Of a DNA stretch of 64,000 nt, positions 23,232 through 33,257 are shown one piece after another. Under the pieces are notes generated by a model. That model made no database searches, had not been told where the DNA came from, and worked only from the letters and a program-made list of their open reading frames with translations. The translations under genes and the position numbers were made by a program. Numbering within the stretch: the first letter of the stretch is position 1; every line of letters begins with the position of its first letter. Source of the stretch: an uncultured Alteromonas sp. (lineage in GTDB: Bacteria; Pseudomonadota; Gammaproteobacteria; Enterobacterales; Alteromonadaceae); assembly GCF_913058315.1 (NCBI RefSeq), contig NZ_CAJXQY010000010.1, forward strand, positions 1 to 64,000, written 5' to 3'.

Positions 23232-24413
23232 TTAACGTTTGGCAACGAAGTCGTTTGGCTGAATATTAGCCAGTAAGCCGTCTTCGGCGGCTTTTACCCG
23301 TGCGTTATCGGCATAAGCTTCAATAACGGTGACTTCTTCCGGATACAAATGGTATTGGGTGAACTTAACACCGCGATAGTCGGTTACTTCCTGTATTTGA
23401 TAGATCGAGAGCGTATCGCCGGGTTTCAGGCCGTGCTGGCGACCGAGAGAAATACTCAGCTCGTTGCCACCGTTGATGCTGATCACTCGTCCGGTTGCCG
23501 GTACGCAGGCCAGTGCAGAGTCCACATCACTTTGTAACTGCCGTAGCTGATTTTGCAGGGCTAGGCCATAGGCGCTTTGCCAGAACTGGTTGGAAGACGC
23601 ATCCAGTTGGGCGAAGCGATCGAATTCCCATTCTGATTCGGTCTCATAGGTTTTATTTAACAGCGGTGCGCCATTAATACCGTCTATCAGTTCAACCTTC
23701 AGGCGAAAACTTCGGGTTGCTGTATCGTCCTGCCAGAAAGCCAGGGTGTTACCTTCCGGCCGGTAAACGCTGAGATCTTCAATGACGCCGGTCAGGACGA
23801 ACTGACTTTTGGTTTGAGTGGCCAGGGCGGTAGCCTGGTCACGAATTTGTCTGGACTGCCAGTGCACTACATAAGGCTCAATGCTGCTGATCACAGCATG
23901 TTGCGCGGATTGATCGAATTCCCGCTTTAAGCGGGCGGTGACCAGACGCCCCAGTTCCTGGACCTGACCATCCTGAGCGTGTTGGCGTTCCAGTAACGGA
24001 AAATAGCTGGTCGCAATGGTTTTACTGAAAGGGGCCGCAGAACATTGCTGCTGACCGGGAAAGATATCTGCGCGGATCCGCACCGTCACGGCGTTGTCGT
24101 GCCAGGTTTCAGAGATTAGCTCTAACTGGCGTACTTCGCCCGACGCGCTGACTTCAAGGCGTTCATCATTGAGCAGGCCATCAGTGAGTTGTTGCACGCT
24201 GCGAACCGACGCGCCGGCAAAGAGCATGGCTTGTCGAAGAGCTTCTTCGGTTGCCTGATTTTTTGCCTGGATCTTATTGCCGTTCAGCACCACAGACTGT
24301 CCCTGTGTCTCATACCAGACGGCATAACTTTGCCCTGTGAGAGCGAACAACAGGCAGGTTGTCGCCGACAGAAATCCCGTAAGCCGGGTAATAAGGGTAA
24401 ACATTGTTTTCAT
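23232..24413 (-). CDS. flgT: Flagellar H-ring protein FlgT
   Basis: Exported protein, C-terminal GLKPGDTLSIYQ domain; divergent from flgP, next to flg genes. Confidence 0.82.
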   Translation of the reverse strand: MKTMFTLITRLTGFLSATTCLLFALTGQSYAVWYETQGQSVVLNGNKIQAKNQATEEALRQAMLFAGASVRSVQQLTDGLLNDERLEVSASGEVRQLELISETWHDNAVTVRIRADIFPGQQQCSAAPFSKTIATSYFPLLERQHAQDGQVQELGRLVTARLKREFDQSAQHAVISSIEPYVVHWQSRQIRDQATALATQTKSQFVLTGVIEDLSVYRPEGNTLAFWQDDTATRSFRLKVELIDGINGAPLLNKTYETESEWEFDRFAQLDASSNQFWQSAYGLALQNQLRQLQSDVDSALACVPATGRVISINGGNELSISLGRQHGLKPGDTLSIYQIQEVTDYRGVKFTQYHLYPEEVTVIEAYADNARVKAAEDGLLANIQPNDFVAKR

Positions 24414-24585
24414 GGGTGTCACTCTTACCACTTCTTTTGGTTTGCAATGAGCCGGTTAAGGGCTGGCACTGGTTATGCTGCGTCCCGACTGGTGGGGCTG
24501 CGTGCCCTGCGTCAATCATCTGACTTGCGAATTCGTTCCTGTGGTTGTCTTTGCATATATCGTTCCCAAAATTCAATCAATCGTT

Positions 24586-24601
24586 GGGCACAAATATTGC
24601 T
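24586..24601 (+). promoter_or_regulatory. Putative sigma54 promoter upstream of flgP
   Basis: GGGCAC-AAATA-TTGCT (-24 GG / -12 GC spacing of 10). Confidence 0.5.
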
Positions 24602-24690
24602 ATCTTACGGTTATCAAAAAGTGGCTGTGTGGCTTCCCCTTAGCAGTGGGCAGCGAAACAGGCCACACGGCACAAAAATACGGTGGTTTT

Positions 24691-25167
24691 ATGACGGTTT
24701 TAAAACACATTCAGCAGGCGTTTGCAGTTTTTAGCTGCCTGTTACTCGTAAGTGGTTGTACTTCCATGTTTGATAAACATGTGGAGTGGGAGACTGTCGA
24801 GCCGGAGGAGTACCCGGTGCTAACCGCGGTGGGGTATGCACCGATTGCCTCTCAGCATGGTGGCTCCGATTCAGAGAAAAATATTATGGCGATGAAAGCC
24901 TCTAAGCTTGACGCATACCGGGAGCTGGCTGAACAGGTCTACGGGCAACGAATCAATGGCCAACAATCACTGGCCAACATGGTGATTAATAATGCTCAGT
25001 TGCAGGCATCCGTTGAAGGGGTGATACGCGGCGCGAGGGTAGTAAAAGCTTATCCGGTAGGAGAGGATACCTACGCCACCGAACTGGAACTTGACATGCA
25101 GCAGGTGTATAACATCTATGTATCGACGGCCCGGCCACAACGCTTAAAAACAGTGAAGTACTACTAA
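24691..25167 (+). CDS. flgP: Flagellar assembly lipoprotein FlgP (LPP20-like)
   Basis: Lipobox LLLVSGC, KASKLDAYRELAEQVYGQRI, GARVVKAYPVGEDTYATELELDM; internal ATG 24691 preferred over ORF-track start. Confidence 0.85.
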   Translation: MTVLKHIQQAFAVFSCLLLVSGCTSMFDKHVEWETVEPEEYPVLTAVGYAPIASQHGGSDSEKNIMAMKASKLDAYRELAEQVYGQRINGQQSLANMVINNAQLQASVEGVIRGARVVKAYPVGEDTYATELELDMQQVYNIYVSTARPQRLKTVKYY

Positions 25168-25260
25168 AAGGATTAAGCTATTGGTGCCCGGTAGTTGACG
25201 ATCTCACAACGGTGCTGGTTCCATTTTACCAGGCGCCGGCACACTCAGGGAGAGACAACA

Positions 25261-25709
25261 TGGACCGCGTTATACATCAGTCACGGAGATTATCCTGCTC
25301 AGTCGCTCAGGCCTTTGCCTGCTTTACGCAAAATGCGCTGCTTACCCGTTGGTTAACGGCTGATGCCAATGTCAGTGCCGAAACCGGCGGGCCCTACGAA
25401 TTATTCTGGCAACCGGATGATCGGCAGAATGATTCCACCATCGGTTGTAAAGTGACCGCCATTAGTGAAAATCAGCTACTCGCGTTTGAATGGAAAAGTC
25501 CGGTGCAATTTAAAGCATTTGCTAACCAGGCTGATCCGCTTACGCATGTGGTCGTCAGTTTTGTTGAGCACGCTAGCGATTGCCAGATTCATCTGGTTCA
25601 TAGCGGCTGGCGAAGTTCTGAAAACTGGTTGGCTGCGTATCAATGGCAGGAAAATGCCTGGCAGATGGGGCTGGATAATCTGGTGAAGCTAGTTGAAGAA
25701 AGTCAGTAG
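25261..25709 (+). CDS. SRPBCC / AHSA1-like domain protein
   Basis: SCSVAQAFACFTQNALLTRWLTADANVSAETGGPYELFW; ATG 25261 with GGGAGAG SD. Confidence 0.75.
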
Positions 25710-25722
25710 AGTAGAGTGAAAC

Positions 25723-26154
25723 TTAAGCGCTGACGCCTTTACCTGAAAAGCCGCCTTTCTTTTTGCCGGCTTTATCGTAAGTCAGTGATTCTTTGGCCCG
25801 CACATCCATCATCAGATTGCGTAAATGCACCAGGCGTAACTGACCCTGTTCCACAGCAAGCTGGTTTACCTGCGTGCAGTACTGACATTCGCTTAGTAAG
25901 CTTTTCGCTTCATCGATTTGTGTTTGAATGGCTTCTGGCAAAGGCGCTTCTTGCTGAAGCGCCAACAACTGCGGGTTTATGGCTTCGTCGAGGTCTTGGA
26001 TAGTACCGAGCAGTAGTTCTTTGTCTTTGAGCAGCGTCATTAACGCTTCGGCATCTCTGGAACTAATCAGGTGCAACTCTTTGTCCAGCATCGTCTTCAA
26101 AGATGCCAGATTGTCTGTTTGTTGCGTTAACTGTTCAGTGAGTGTTGCCGTCAT
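25723..26154 (-). CDS. flgN: Flagellar export chaperone FlgN
   Basis: 143 aa helical protein, follows flgM. Confidence 0.8.
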   Translation of the reverse strand: MTATLTEQLTQQTDNLASLKTMLDKELHLISSRDAEALMTLLKDKELLLGTIQDLDEAINPQLLALQQEAPLPEAIQTQIDEAKSLLSECQYCTQVNQLAVEQGQLRLVHLRNLMMDVRAKESLTYDKAGKKKGGFSGKGVSA

Positions 26155-26165
26155 TATTTATCGCT

Positions 26166-26507
26166 TCAGGACTTAAATCCAAAAATTTCCGATTCCAGGC
26201 GCGCAATTTTCTTCGCCAGTGACTGAGGATCGACCTTATACTCACCACTTTGAATGGCTTTCTTCAGCTTATCCACTTTCTCCTGGTTAACCGGCGCTTC
26301 GGCACTTTTCTTTTGTACCTGATTTAATTGCTGAGCAGACTGAGTCAGAGATACTGAATCCTGACGCGGCACATTAGCAGCCTGAGCTGTTGATGCGGCG
26401 GCCTGCTGCGCAGCCGTTTTATTTTGTTGTGGCTGTTGCTGACTGTTGACCTTGTTATTGTCAACAGGTGCTTTGGGTAAGCCATTGTTTACATTGTTAA
26501 TTGCCAT
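26166..26507 (-). CDS. flgM: Anti-sigma28 factor FlgM
   Basis: 113 aa, VSLTQSAQQL...EKVDKLKKAIQSGEYKVDPQSLAKKI. Confidence 0.9.
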   Translation of the reverse strand: MAINNVNNGLPKAPVDNNKVNSQQQPQQNKTAAQQAAASTAQAANVPRQDSVSLTQSAQQLNQVQKKSAEAPVNQEKVDKLKKAIQSGEYKVDPQSLAKKIARLESEIFGFKS

Positions 26508-26542
26508 AATTAATTTCCACTACCTTCTAAACCTCAATATAT

Positions 26543-26569
26543 GTATCGGCTGCAGGCAGAATTTCTTTA
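26543..26569 (-). promoter_or_regulatory. sigma28 (FliA) promoter for flgM
   Basis: Minus strand TAAAGAAA-11 nt-GCCGATAC. Confidence 0.85.
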
Positions 26570-26621
26570 GGCTCAATCGCGTCTTTTTCACATAAAAACT
26601 GCGTTATTTACAGCAACTCTA

Positions 26622-27356
26622 TCACAGATTCACCACGACTTCCTGAGTGCTGGCAACTTCAGCAATAACTGACTTGTTAGAGCTACTGTTCACCACCTCA
26701 ATAGTGTCACCTATTACGCCATCCTGACGGGCAATGCCTGAGGTTTTTACCTTCATAGTACCTGCTCTGGCACTGATAGTGATTCTATCACCTTTGCAGA
26801 TAAAGCATAGCATATTACTTTGTACCGGTTGACCTTCTCTGACGCGGTACTTTAGCCGTGCCCCAACAACGTCCTGCAATGAGGTAAAAGGGGTGTGCCT
26901 GAGTTGTTTGATGTCGACCTCTGCCAACGACAAGTGACTGGCCGAAAGCACCGTATCCGGACTTATCATACTGGCGGTAACAACGATAGTTCGGGTGCGG
27001 GTGACTTTGGCACTGGAAAACAGATACCAGCTGTTGCTGTCGCAACTTACCCGTACATTTAAATAAGACTGCTGCAGCGTGGCAGGATCCACATCAAAGC
27101 TAAACGGCACAGTGCACTGCGGTATTTTAATGCGGCTGTCTATGGGGGTTACTTCAACGCTCAGATTATCGGCTAAGTCGTTGGCTTGGGTGGGCGCCAG
27201 CCGGGTTTTCAAAAACGCTTTAACGGCATTGGTCAGACGCTCATGCTCCGTCGTGGCGTTTTGTTGGGCAATTGCGCTAAAGTGAGCTAAGGTGATACCT
27301 GTAGTCAATATGAAAGCCAGGTGCGCAGGCAAAAGTAATGTTTTCAATATTTTCAT
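26622..27356 (-). CDS. flgA: Flagellar P-ring chaperone FlgA
   Basis: Signal peptide; VGARLKYRVREGQPVQSNMLC, SAF domain, IEVVNSSSNK. Confidence 0.9.
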   Translation of the reverse strand: MKILKTLLLPAHLAFILTTGITLAHFSAIAQQNATTEHERLTNAVKAFLKTRLAPTQANDLADNLSVEVTPIDSRIKIPQCTVPFSFDVDPATLQQSYLNVRVSCDSNSWYLFSSAKVTRTRTIVVTASMISPDTVLSASHLSLAEVDIKQLRHTPFTSLQDVVGARLKYRVREGQPVQSNMLCFICKGDRITISARAGTMKVKTSGIARQDGVIGDTIEVVNSSSNKSVIAEVASTQEVVVNL

Positions 27357-27501
27357 GTTCAGATGTTTTCATTTTGACTATTATTAAATACAAATCAGCG
27401 AGTTTTGCTAATCAGAAAAGCCGCGACAGTTTATTGACGCCACCTCTGTTAAACAGGAAATACGCAAACTCTATGCCCACATTGAAATATCGAGGTGAAG
27501 T

Positions 27502-28428
27502 ATGTCTGGAATTTTAGATTCGGTTAATCAGCGCACGCAACTGGTCGGCCAGAACCGGCTGGAGTTATTGCTGTTCCGCTTGAATGGTCGGCAGCGATTC
27601 GGCATTAACGTATTTAAAGTCCGTGAAGTTCTACAGTGCCCGGCGCTCACGTCGATGCCCAAACTTAATCCTTTGGTGCGGGGAGTTGCGCACATTCGCG
27701 GTCAAACAATTTCGGTCATCGACCTGAGTATGGCTACCGGCGGGCGTAGAATTGAAGATCTTAAAACCGCTTTCATCGTGATCGCCGAGTATAACCGTTC
27801 TGTGCAGGGCTTTTTGGTAGGCGCAGTAGAGCGAATTATCAATACCAACTGGGATGCCATTATGCCGCCGCCACAGGGCACCGGCCGCGCCAGTTACCTG
27901 ACCGCTGTGACCGAAGTTGAAGGTGAGCTGGTAGAAATTCTCGACGTTGAGAAGATCCTTAACGAAATATCGCCACTCAATACAGAAGTGAGCCAGGCAG
28001 TGGCATCGACCTTAAATACCGATGCTTTTAAAGATAAAATTATTTTTATTGCAGATGATTCCTCAGTAGCACGAAATCAGGTGAAGCGAGCGTTAACCAC
28101 GCTGGGACTTGAAATAGAAATGGCCAAAAATGGCCTGGAAGCGCTCAAGCGATTGAAAGAAATCGCCGCCGAAACCGGCGATGTGACCGACAAGGTCGGG
28201 GTGTTGGTATCTGATATTGAAATGCCTGAAATGGACGGGTATACGCTGACAGCGGAAATTAAAAACACGCCCGAGTTACAAAAACTCCATGTAGTACTGC
28301 ATACCTCTTTAAGCGGTGTGTTTAACCAGGCGATGGTTAAAAAGGTGGGTGCTGACGACTTTATTGCTAAATTTCATCCTGATGAACTGGCTTCTGCGGT
28401 TCAGAAATGGCTGGGCCCTGAAGAATAA
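27502..28428 (+). CDS. cheV: Chemotaxis protein CheV
   Basis: CheW-like N-terminus plus receiver domain IFIADDSSVARNQ. Confidence 0.92.
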   Translation: MSGILDSVNQRTQLVGQNRLELLLFRLNGRQRFGINVFKVREVLQCPALTSMPKLNPLVRGVAHIRGQTISVIDLSMATGGRRIEDLKTAFIVIAEYNRSVQGFLVGAVERIINTNWDAIMPPPQGTGRASYLTAVTEVEGELVEILDVEKILNEISPLNTEVSQAVASTLNTDAFKDKIIFIADDSSVARNQVKRALTTLGLEIEMAKNGLEALKRLKEIAAETGDVTDKVGVLVSDIEMPEMDGYTLTAEIKNTPELQKLHVVLHTSLSGVFNQAMVKKVGADDFIAKFHPDELASAVQKWLGPEE

Positions 28429-28448
28429 TCAAGCGGAGTACTAACTGA

Positions 28449-29282
28449 TTGATTAATAAGGATGTATCGCCTGACGCCTACCGTCAGTTCCGGCAGTTTT
28501 TGGAGCAGCAATGTGGTATTGTGCTGGGTGATAATAAGCAGTATTTAGTGCGCAGTCGCCTCGGCGGGCTGTTGCACGAGCGGCAATTAACCAGCATTGA
28601 TGAACTGTTAAGGCAATCCATATCCGGTCGGGATCGGGGATTACTACAGCAGGTTATCGATGCCATGACCACCAACGAAACACTGTGGTTTCGTGATAGC
28701 TATCCATTTGAATTACTGATCCGGCAAATACTGCCTGAGCTTGCCACCCGGCAGCGGCGCATTCGAATTTGGAGTGCAGCATGCTCCTCCGGACAAGAAC
28801 CTTATTCTATTGCCATGTCAATTCTGGAGTATCAGCGTAACAACCCTGGTGCAGGTTCGATCTCGGCTGAGATTCTCGCCACGGATCTGTCCAGTAACAT
28901 GCTTAGAAAATGTGAAGAAGGGGTTTACGATGAACTCTCCCTGGCCCGGGGGCTATCTGCCGATCGTCGCCAGCGGTATTTTCAGCAACACGCCAGCGGT
29001 ATGTTGCAGGTTAAACCGGAAGTGCGCCGGATGGTGAGTTTTCGCAGCCTGAACCTGCTTCACAGCTACTCCTCGCTGGGTAAGTTCGACATTGTATTTT
29101 GCCGCAATGTGTTGATTTACTTTTCTACAGAGCTGAAACAAAAAATACTGCAACAAATTGCCGCCCAGTTAAGTCCAAGCGGCATCCTGTTTCTCGGTGC
29201 CTCGGAATCTGTGGCCGCAGCGGCCGAATGTTACCGCATGGTGAAGTGCAATCCCGGGTTGTACTACAGCAAAAAAGACTAA
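28449..29282 (+). CDS. cheR: Chemotaxis protein methyltransferase CheR
   Basis: TNETLWFRDSYPFELL, IWSAACSSGQEPYSIAM, FDIVFCRNVLIYF. Confidence 0.95.
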   Translation: MINKDVSPDAYRQFRQFLEQQCGIVLGDNKQYLVRSRLGGLLHERQLTSIDELLRQSISGRDRGLLQQVIDAMTTNETLWFRDSYPFELLIRQILPELATRQRRIRIWSAACSSGQEPYSIAMSILEYQRNNPGAGSISAEILATDLSSNMLRKCEEGVYDELSLARGLSADRRQRYFQQHASGMLQVKPEVRRMVSFRSLNLLHSYSSLGKFDIVFCRNVLIYFSTELKQKILQQIAAQLSPSGILFLGASESVAAAAECYRMVKCNPGLYYSKKD

Positions 29283-29337
29283 TTAAAATAGTTAGTTAGT
29301 CTTTCTATTCAATATATCCTCTACCTTAATGCCTGAT

Positions 29338-29353
29338 TGGCACTTAGTTTGCT
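29338..29353 (+). promoter_or_regulatory. sigma54 promoter for flgB operon
   Basis: TGGCAC-TTAGT-TTGCT. Confidence 0.85.
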
Positions 29354-29381
29354 TTTATCTCTGCGATAGAGGAGAAGTGCT

Positions 29382-29786
29382 ATGGCCATTAATTTAGATA
29401 AGCTCGTCGGTTTTCATCAGAACGCGTTGAAGGTCCGCAACGATAAAATGGAAGTCATCGCCGGTAATCTGGCAAATGCCAATACCCCGGGTTACAAATC
29501 CCGTGGCATCGATTTTCAGCAAGCAATGGCACGCGCCCAGCACTCCAGCGGTCAGTCAATGACGCGCACTCACGATAAACACATGAGCGGAGGTATGGTC
29601 TCCTCAACAGAGATTGGTTTTCGGATCCCCTCGCAGCCGGACACCGGCGACGGCAATACCGTCGAAGTCCAGCGTGAACGTAATGAATTCTTAGATACAG
29701 GTATGCGCTATCAGGCCACCATTGAGTTTCTCAACGGAAAAGTCAAAGGCATGAAGAAAGCGATAAGTGGAGGACAAGGTCAATGA
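29382..29786 (+). CDS. flgB: Flagellar rod protein FlgB
   Basis: VIAGNLANANTPGYKSRGIDFQ. Confidence 0.95.
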   Translation: MAINLDKLVGFHQNALKVRNDKMEVIAGNLANANTPGYKSRGIDFQQAMARAQHSSGQSMTRTHDKHMSGGMVSSTEIGFRIPSQPDTGDGNTVEVQRERNEFLDTGMRYQATIEFLNGKVKGMKKAISGGQGQ

Positions 29787-30205
29787 GTCTGTTTGATGTT
29801 ATGTCAATATCTGCGTCAGGTATGCATGCCGAGAGCGTGCGCCTGAACACCACGGCAAGTAACATTGCCAATGCCAACTCAGTTAGCAGCAGTGAACAGG
29901 ATACATACCGTGCCCGCCACGCCGTATTTGCTGCGGAACTGAACCGTGCAACCAATGATTACAGCAAGGGGTCGGAAGTAAAAGTGCTGGGCGTTGTCGA
30001 GAGCGACCGCCCATTACAAACTGAGTACGCCCCGCACAACCCCCTGGCTGATGAAAATGGTTACATCTATAAGCCTAACGTCAACATCGTTGAAGAAATG
30101 GCCGATATGATGTCTGCCTCCAAAGCTTACGAAACCAACGTGCAACTGGCCGATACCACCAAGCGCATTTTCCGTCGGGTATTAACCCTTGGCCGTGGCC
30201 AGTAA
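29783..30205 (+). CDS. flgC: Flagellar rod protein FlgC
   Basis: SISASGMHAESVRLNTTASNIANANS. Confidence 0.95.
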   Translation: MSLFDVMSISASGMHAESVRLNTTASNIANANSVSSSEQDTYRARHAVFAAELNRATNDYSKGSEVKVLGVVESDRPLQTEYAPHNPLADENGYIYKPNVNIVEEMADMMSASKAYETNVQLADTTKRIFRRVLTLGRGQ

Positions 30206-30230
30206 TAGCGGCCAGTAAGAGGATATAAAC

Positions 30231-30920
30231 GTGAGTATAATAACCAACACGCAGGGTCTCAATAACGACCTCTACTGGCAGGAAGAGAAGGTCAAAGTCT
30301 CTGATGGCTCGGAACAGAACCTGTCTCAGGAAGACTTTTTTGCCCTGTTAACGGAGCAGCTATCCAATCAGGATCCCACCAAGCCGGTGGATAACGATCA
30401 GATGGTTTCGCAAATGACCCAGTTCACCACCGCCGATGGCATAAGCAAACTTAACGAAAAGTTTGAAAACTTTGCCACATCGATGACGTCTAATCAGGCG
30501 TTGCAAGCTTCTGGTCTGATTGGTCAGGACGTGTTGGTTGAAGCCAACGTAGGCTATATGGGCAGCGAAGGTGCTGGCATAAGCGGCTTTGTGGTGAACG
30601 AGCAGACCGTTCAGAATATGGAAATCACCATTACCAACGGTAATGGTGAAGTGATTAGAACCATTGATGCGGGTACCCAGGGCGCCGGCAACATTGAGTT
30701 TAGCTGGGATGGTACCGACCGCAGCGGCAATTTAATGCCGCCCGGCGAATACCTGGTCAGTGCCAACGGCCAGGTTAACGGGGAAGGGGTGGCAATTTCT
30801 ACCGCTATCCATCGCCATGTTAGCAGTGTGAGCCTGGCTGGCAGCAACCAGGGCATTATTTTGAATTTAGAAGGTGATGTCAGTATCAATCTTGACGACG
30901 TCATTCAGATCGGCAGTTAG
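30231..30920 (+). CDS. flgD: Flagellar hook capping protein FlgD
   Basis: LSQEDFFALLTEQLSNQDPTKPVDNDQMVSQMTQF. Confidence 0.95.
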   Translation: MSIITNTQGLNNDLYWQEEKVKVSDGSEQNLSQEDFFALLTEQLSNQDPTKPVDNDQMVSQMTQFTTADGISKLNEKFENFATSMTSNQALQASGLIGQDVLVEANVGYMGSEGAGISGFVVNEQTVQNMEITITNGNGEVIRTIDAGTQGAGNIEFSWDGTDRSGNLMPPGEYLVSANGQVNGEGVAISTAIHRHVSSVSLAGSNQGIILNLEGDVSINLDDVIQIGS

Positions 30921-30934
30921 TAGGAGAAAAGCAC

Positions 30935-32341
30935 ATGTCTTTTAACATTGCATTAAGTGGCGTCTCTGCCGCACAGAAAGATTTAGACACTACCGCAAAC
31001 AACATTGCCAATGTAAACACGGTAGGCTTTAAAGAGTCGCGGGCCGAGTTCGGTGATGTGTATGCCGCCTCACTGTTAGCCAGTGGTAAAACCAAAGTGG
31101 GCGATGGTGTGCTCACTCAGGAAGTCGCCCAGCAGTTCAGCCAGGGTAGCCTGCAATTTACCAATACGGCATTGGATTTGGCGATTACCGGCAACGGCTT
31201 CTTTGCCACGGTGCCAGAGATCACCTCGCGGGACTTCTCCTTTACCCGTGCTGGTCAGTTTAAGCTGGACGAAAATAACTTTGTGGTTAACAGCAGCGGC
31301 GATAACCTGCTTGGCTTTCCGGTTAACCCCGACGGCACCAGTTCGTCAGTCGCGTTAAGTACGACCGAACCTGTGCGTATTCCGGATTCTTCAGGCTCAC
31401 CGCAGGCAACGCAGGAAGTGACCATGCGTATGAACCTGCCAGCCAATGATGATTATCTCGATCCTGCCTCGTTTAATCCGGATGATACGCTGACGTATAA
31501 CGCGGCCACCTCGGTAACCGTTTATGATTCACTGGGTGAAAGTCACATTATGACTTACTACTTTGTGAAAGATGGCACCGATCAGGCGGCACCGACTGGC
31601 CCGGATCAGCTCAATAGCTGGTTAATGTTTGCCACCCTTGATGATACGCCGGTAGATATTGCTAACGGTGATAACAGTGTACCGCTGCCAACCAGAGACG
31701 ACCCACAAAACCCGGGGACTCCTGAGCCCTGGTTGCCCGCCAGATTGTCATTTAACCAGAGCGGTGACTTTACGTCACAAATTCCAGCTGGTGGCATCGT
31801 TACTGTGCCATTGGGTGATGACGGTACCGCCAACGCCGCTATAGCGTTAACCGGTGGTGCCGATCAGACGCAAACGATTGGCATCGATTTCAACCTGGAT
31901 CCGCTGGGCGGACAAACTATTAACGAGCCTACTCAATATGCTTCTGCGTTTGAAGTCACCTCGCTGGAGCAGGATGGTTTACCGGTAGGGCGATTAACCG
32001 GCGTCGACATTGGTGAAGATGGCCTGGTCAGAGCGACGTTCTCTAACGGTACTTCAGAACCGGTGGTACGCGTTGCGTTAGTGCGGTTTGCCAATGAGCA
32101 GGGCCTGACCCAGCAGAGCAATACCCAGTGGAAAGAGTCCATTGAATCTGGTGAAGCGCTGGCGGGTGAAGCGACTACAGGGACCTTTGGTGAAATTAAC
32201 TCTTCAGCCCTGGAGCAGGCTAACGTGAACCTGACCACTGAGCTTATTGACATGATCATCGCGCAGCGGAACTTCCAGGCAAACTCCCGAGCACTGGAAG
32301 TTAACAACCAGCTAAATCAGACTATCCTGAATATCCGCTAG
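30935..32341 (+). CDS. flgE: Flagellar hook protein FlgE
   Basis: MSFNIALSGVSAAQKDLDTTANNIANVNTVGFKESRAEFG. Confidence 0.95.
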   Translation: MSFNIALSGVSAAQKDLDTTANNIANVNTVGFKESRAEFGDVYAASLLASGKTKVGDGVLTQEVAQQFSQGSLQFTNTALDLAITGNGFFATVPEITSRDFSFTRAGQFKLDENNFVVNSSGDNLLGFPVNPDGTSSSVALSTTEPVRIPDSSGSPQATQEVTMRMNLPANDDYLDPASFNPDDTLTYNAATSVTVYDSLGESHIMTYYFVKDGTDQAAPTGPDQLNSWLMFATLDDTPVDIANGDNSVPLPTRDDPQNPGTPEPWLPARLSFNQSGDFTSQIPAGGIVTVPLGDDGTANAAIALTGGADQTQTIGIDFNLDPLGGQTINEPTQYASAFEVTSLEQDGLPVGRLTGVDIGEDGLVRATFSNGTSEPVVRVALVRFANEQGLTQQSNTQWKESIESGEALAGEATTGTFGEINSSALEQANVNLTTELIDMIIAQRNFQANSRALEVNNQLNQTILNIR

Positions 32342-32359
32342 GTTATTCATTAATCCCCC

Positions 32360-32386
32360 GGGCCGCAGTATGCGGCCCTTCTTTTA
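32360..32386 (+). terminator. Rho-independent terminator after flgE
   Basis: GGGCCGCA-GTA-TGCGGCCC followed by TTCTTTT. Confidence 0.8.
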
Positions 32387-32415
32387 TCCTCTCTTAGCCT
32401 ACGTATTCGCCGTTT

Positions 32416-32431
32416 TGGCACTGCCTTTGCA
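32416..32431 (+). promoter_or_regulatory. sigma54 promoter for flgF operon
   Basis: TGGCAC-TGCCT-TTGCA. Confidence 0.85.
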
Positions 32432-32471
32432 GAGTAATTGGTAATTACTATTAAAGCGTCAAAAGGCAGTC

Positions 32472-33215
32472 ATGGACAAATTACTCTATATCGCCAGTAG
32501 TGGCGCCAGTCAGGACCTGGTTGGTACGTCTTTACGGGCCAATAACCTGGCTAACGCACAAACCAACGGCTTTAAAGCGCAGCTGGAACAGGCAAGGTCG
32601 ATGCCGGTATACGGCGAAGGTTTGCCGACCCGGGTGTTCGCCATGACCGAAAGCCCCACCAATAACTATGAATCCGGCCCGTTGATTCAGACTCACCGGG
32701 ATCTTGATGTGGCCATTCAGGGTGATGGCTGGTTTGCCGTACAGGATCGGCAGGGTAACGAAGCCTACACCCGCGATGGTAATTTCCAGCTCGGCCAGGA
32801 CGGTGTGCTGGAAGACGTCCACGGTAATATCGTGATGGGCGATGCCGGCCCGCTGTTTTTGCCGGTGCCGCTGGATAACCTCAACATTGCCGCCGATGGC
32901 ACCATTTCCATTCGTCCTCAGGGCGCACCTGAGGCGGTTAGTGAAGAAGTGGGCCGGCTCAAGTTGGTTAACCCGGAATACAGCAATCTTGAAAGAGGTA
33001 ACGATGGGCTATTCCGCCAGAAAGATGGCACCGATGCCCTGGCCGATGAAACCGTGACCGTCATGACCGGCATGCTCGAAGGCTCAAACGTGAACGCCAT
33101 TGAAGAGATGGTCAGTATGATTCACCTGCAGCGTCATTATGAGCTGCAGGTCAAGATGATGAAGAAAGCCGACACGCTAGATATGCGCGGCAACATGCTA
33201 TTACGCATTATTTAA
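32472..33215 (+). CDS. flgF: Flagellar rod protein FlgF
   Basis: MDKLLYIASSGASQDLVGTSLRANNLANAQTNGFKA. Confidence 0.95.
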   Translation: MDKLLYIASSGASQDLVGTSLRANNLANAQTNGFKAQLEQARSMPVYGEGLPTRVFAMTESPTNNYESGPLIQTHRDLDVAIQGDGWFAVQDRQGNEAYTRDGNFQLGQDGVLEDVHGNIVMGDAGPLFLPVPLDNLNIAADGTISIRPQGAPEAVSEEVGRLKLVNPEYSNLERGNDGLFRQKDGTDALADETVTVMTGMLEGSNVNAIEEMVSMIHLQRHYELQVKMMKKADTLDMRGNMLLRII

Positions 33216-33257
33216 TAATTTGCCGCCAGCAACTAACAAGGCAGAGGAGAGACAATT

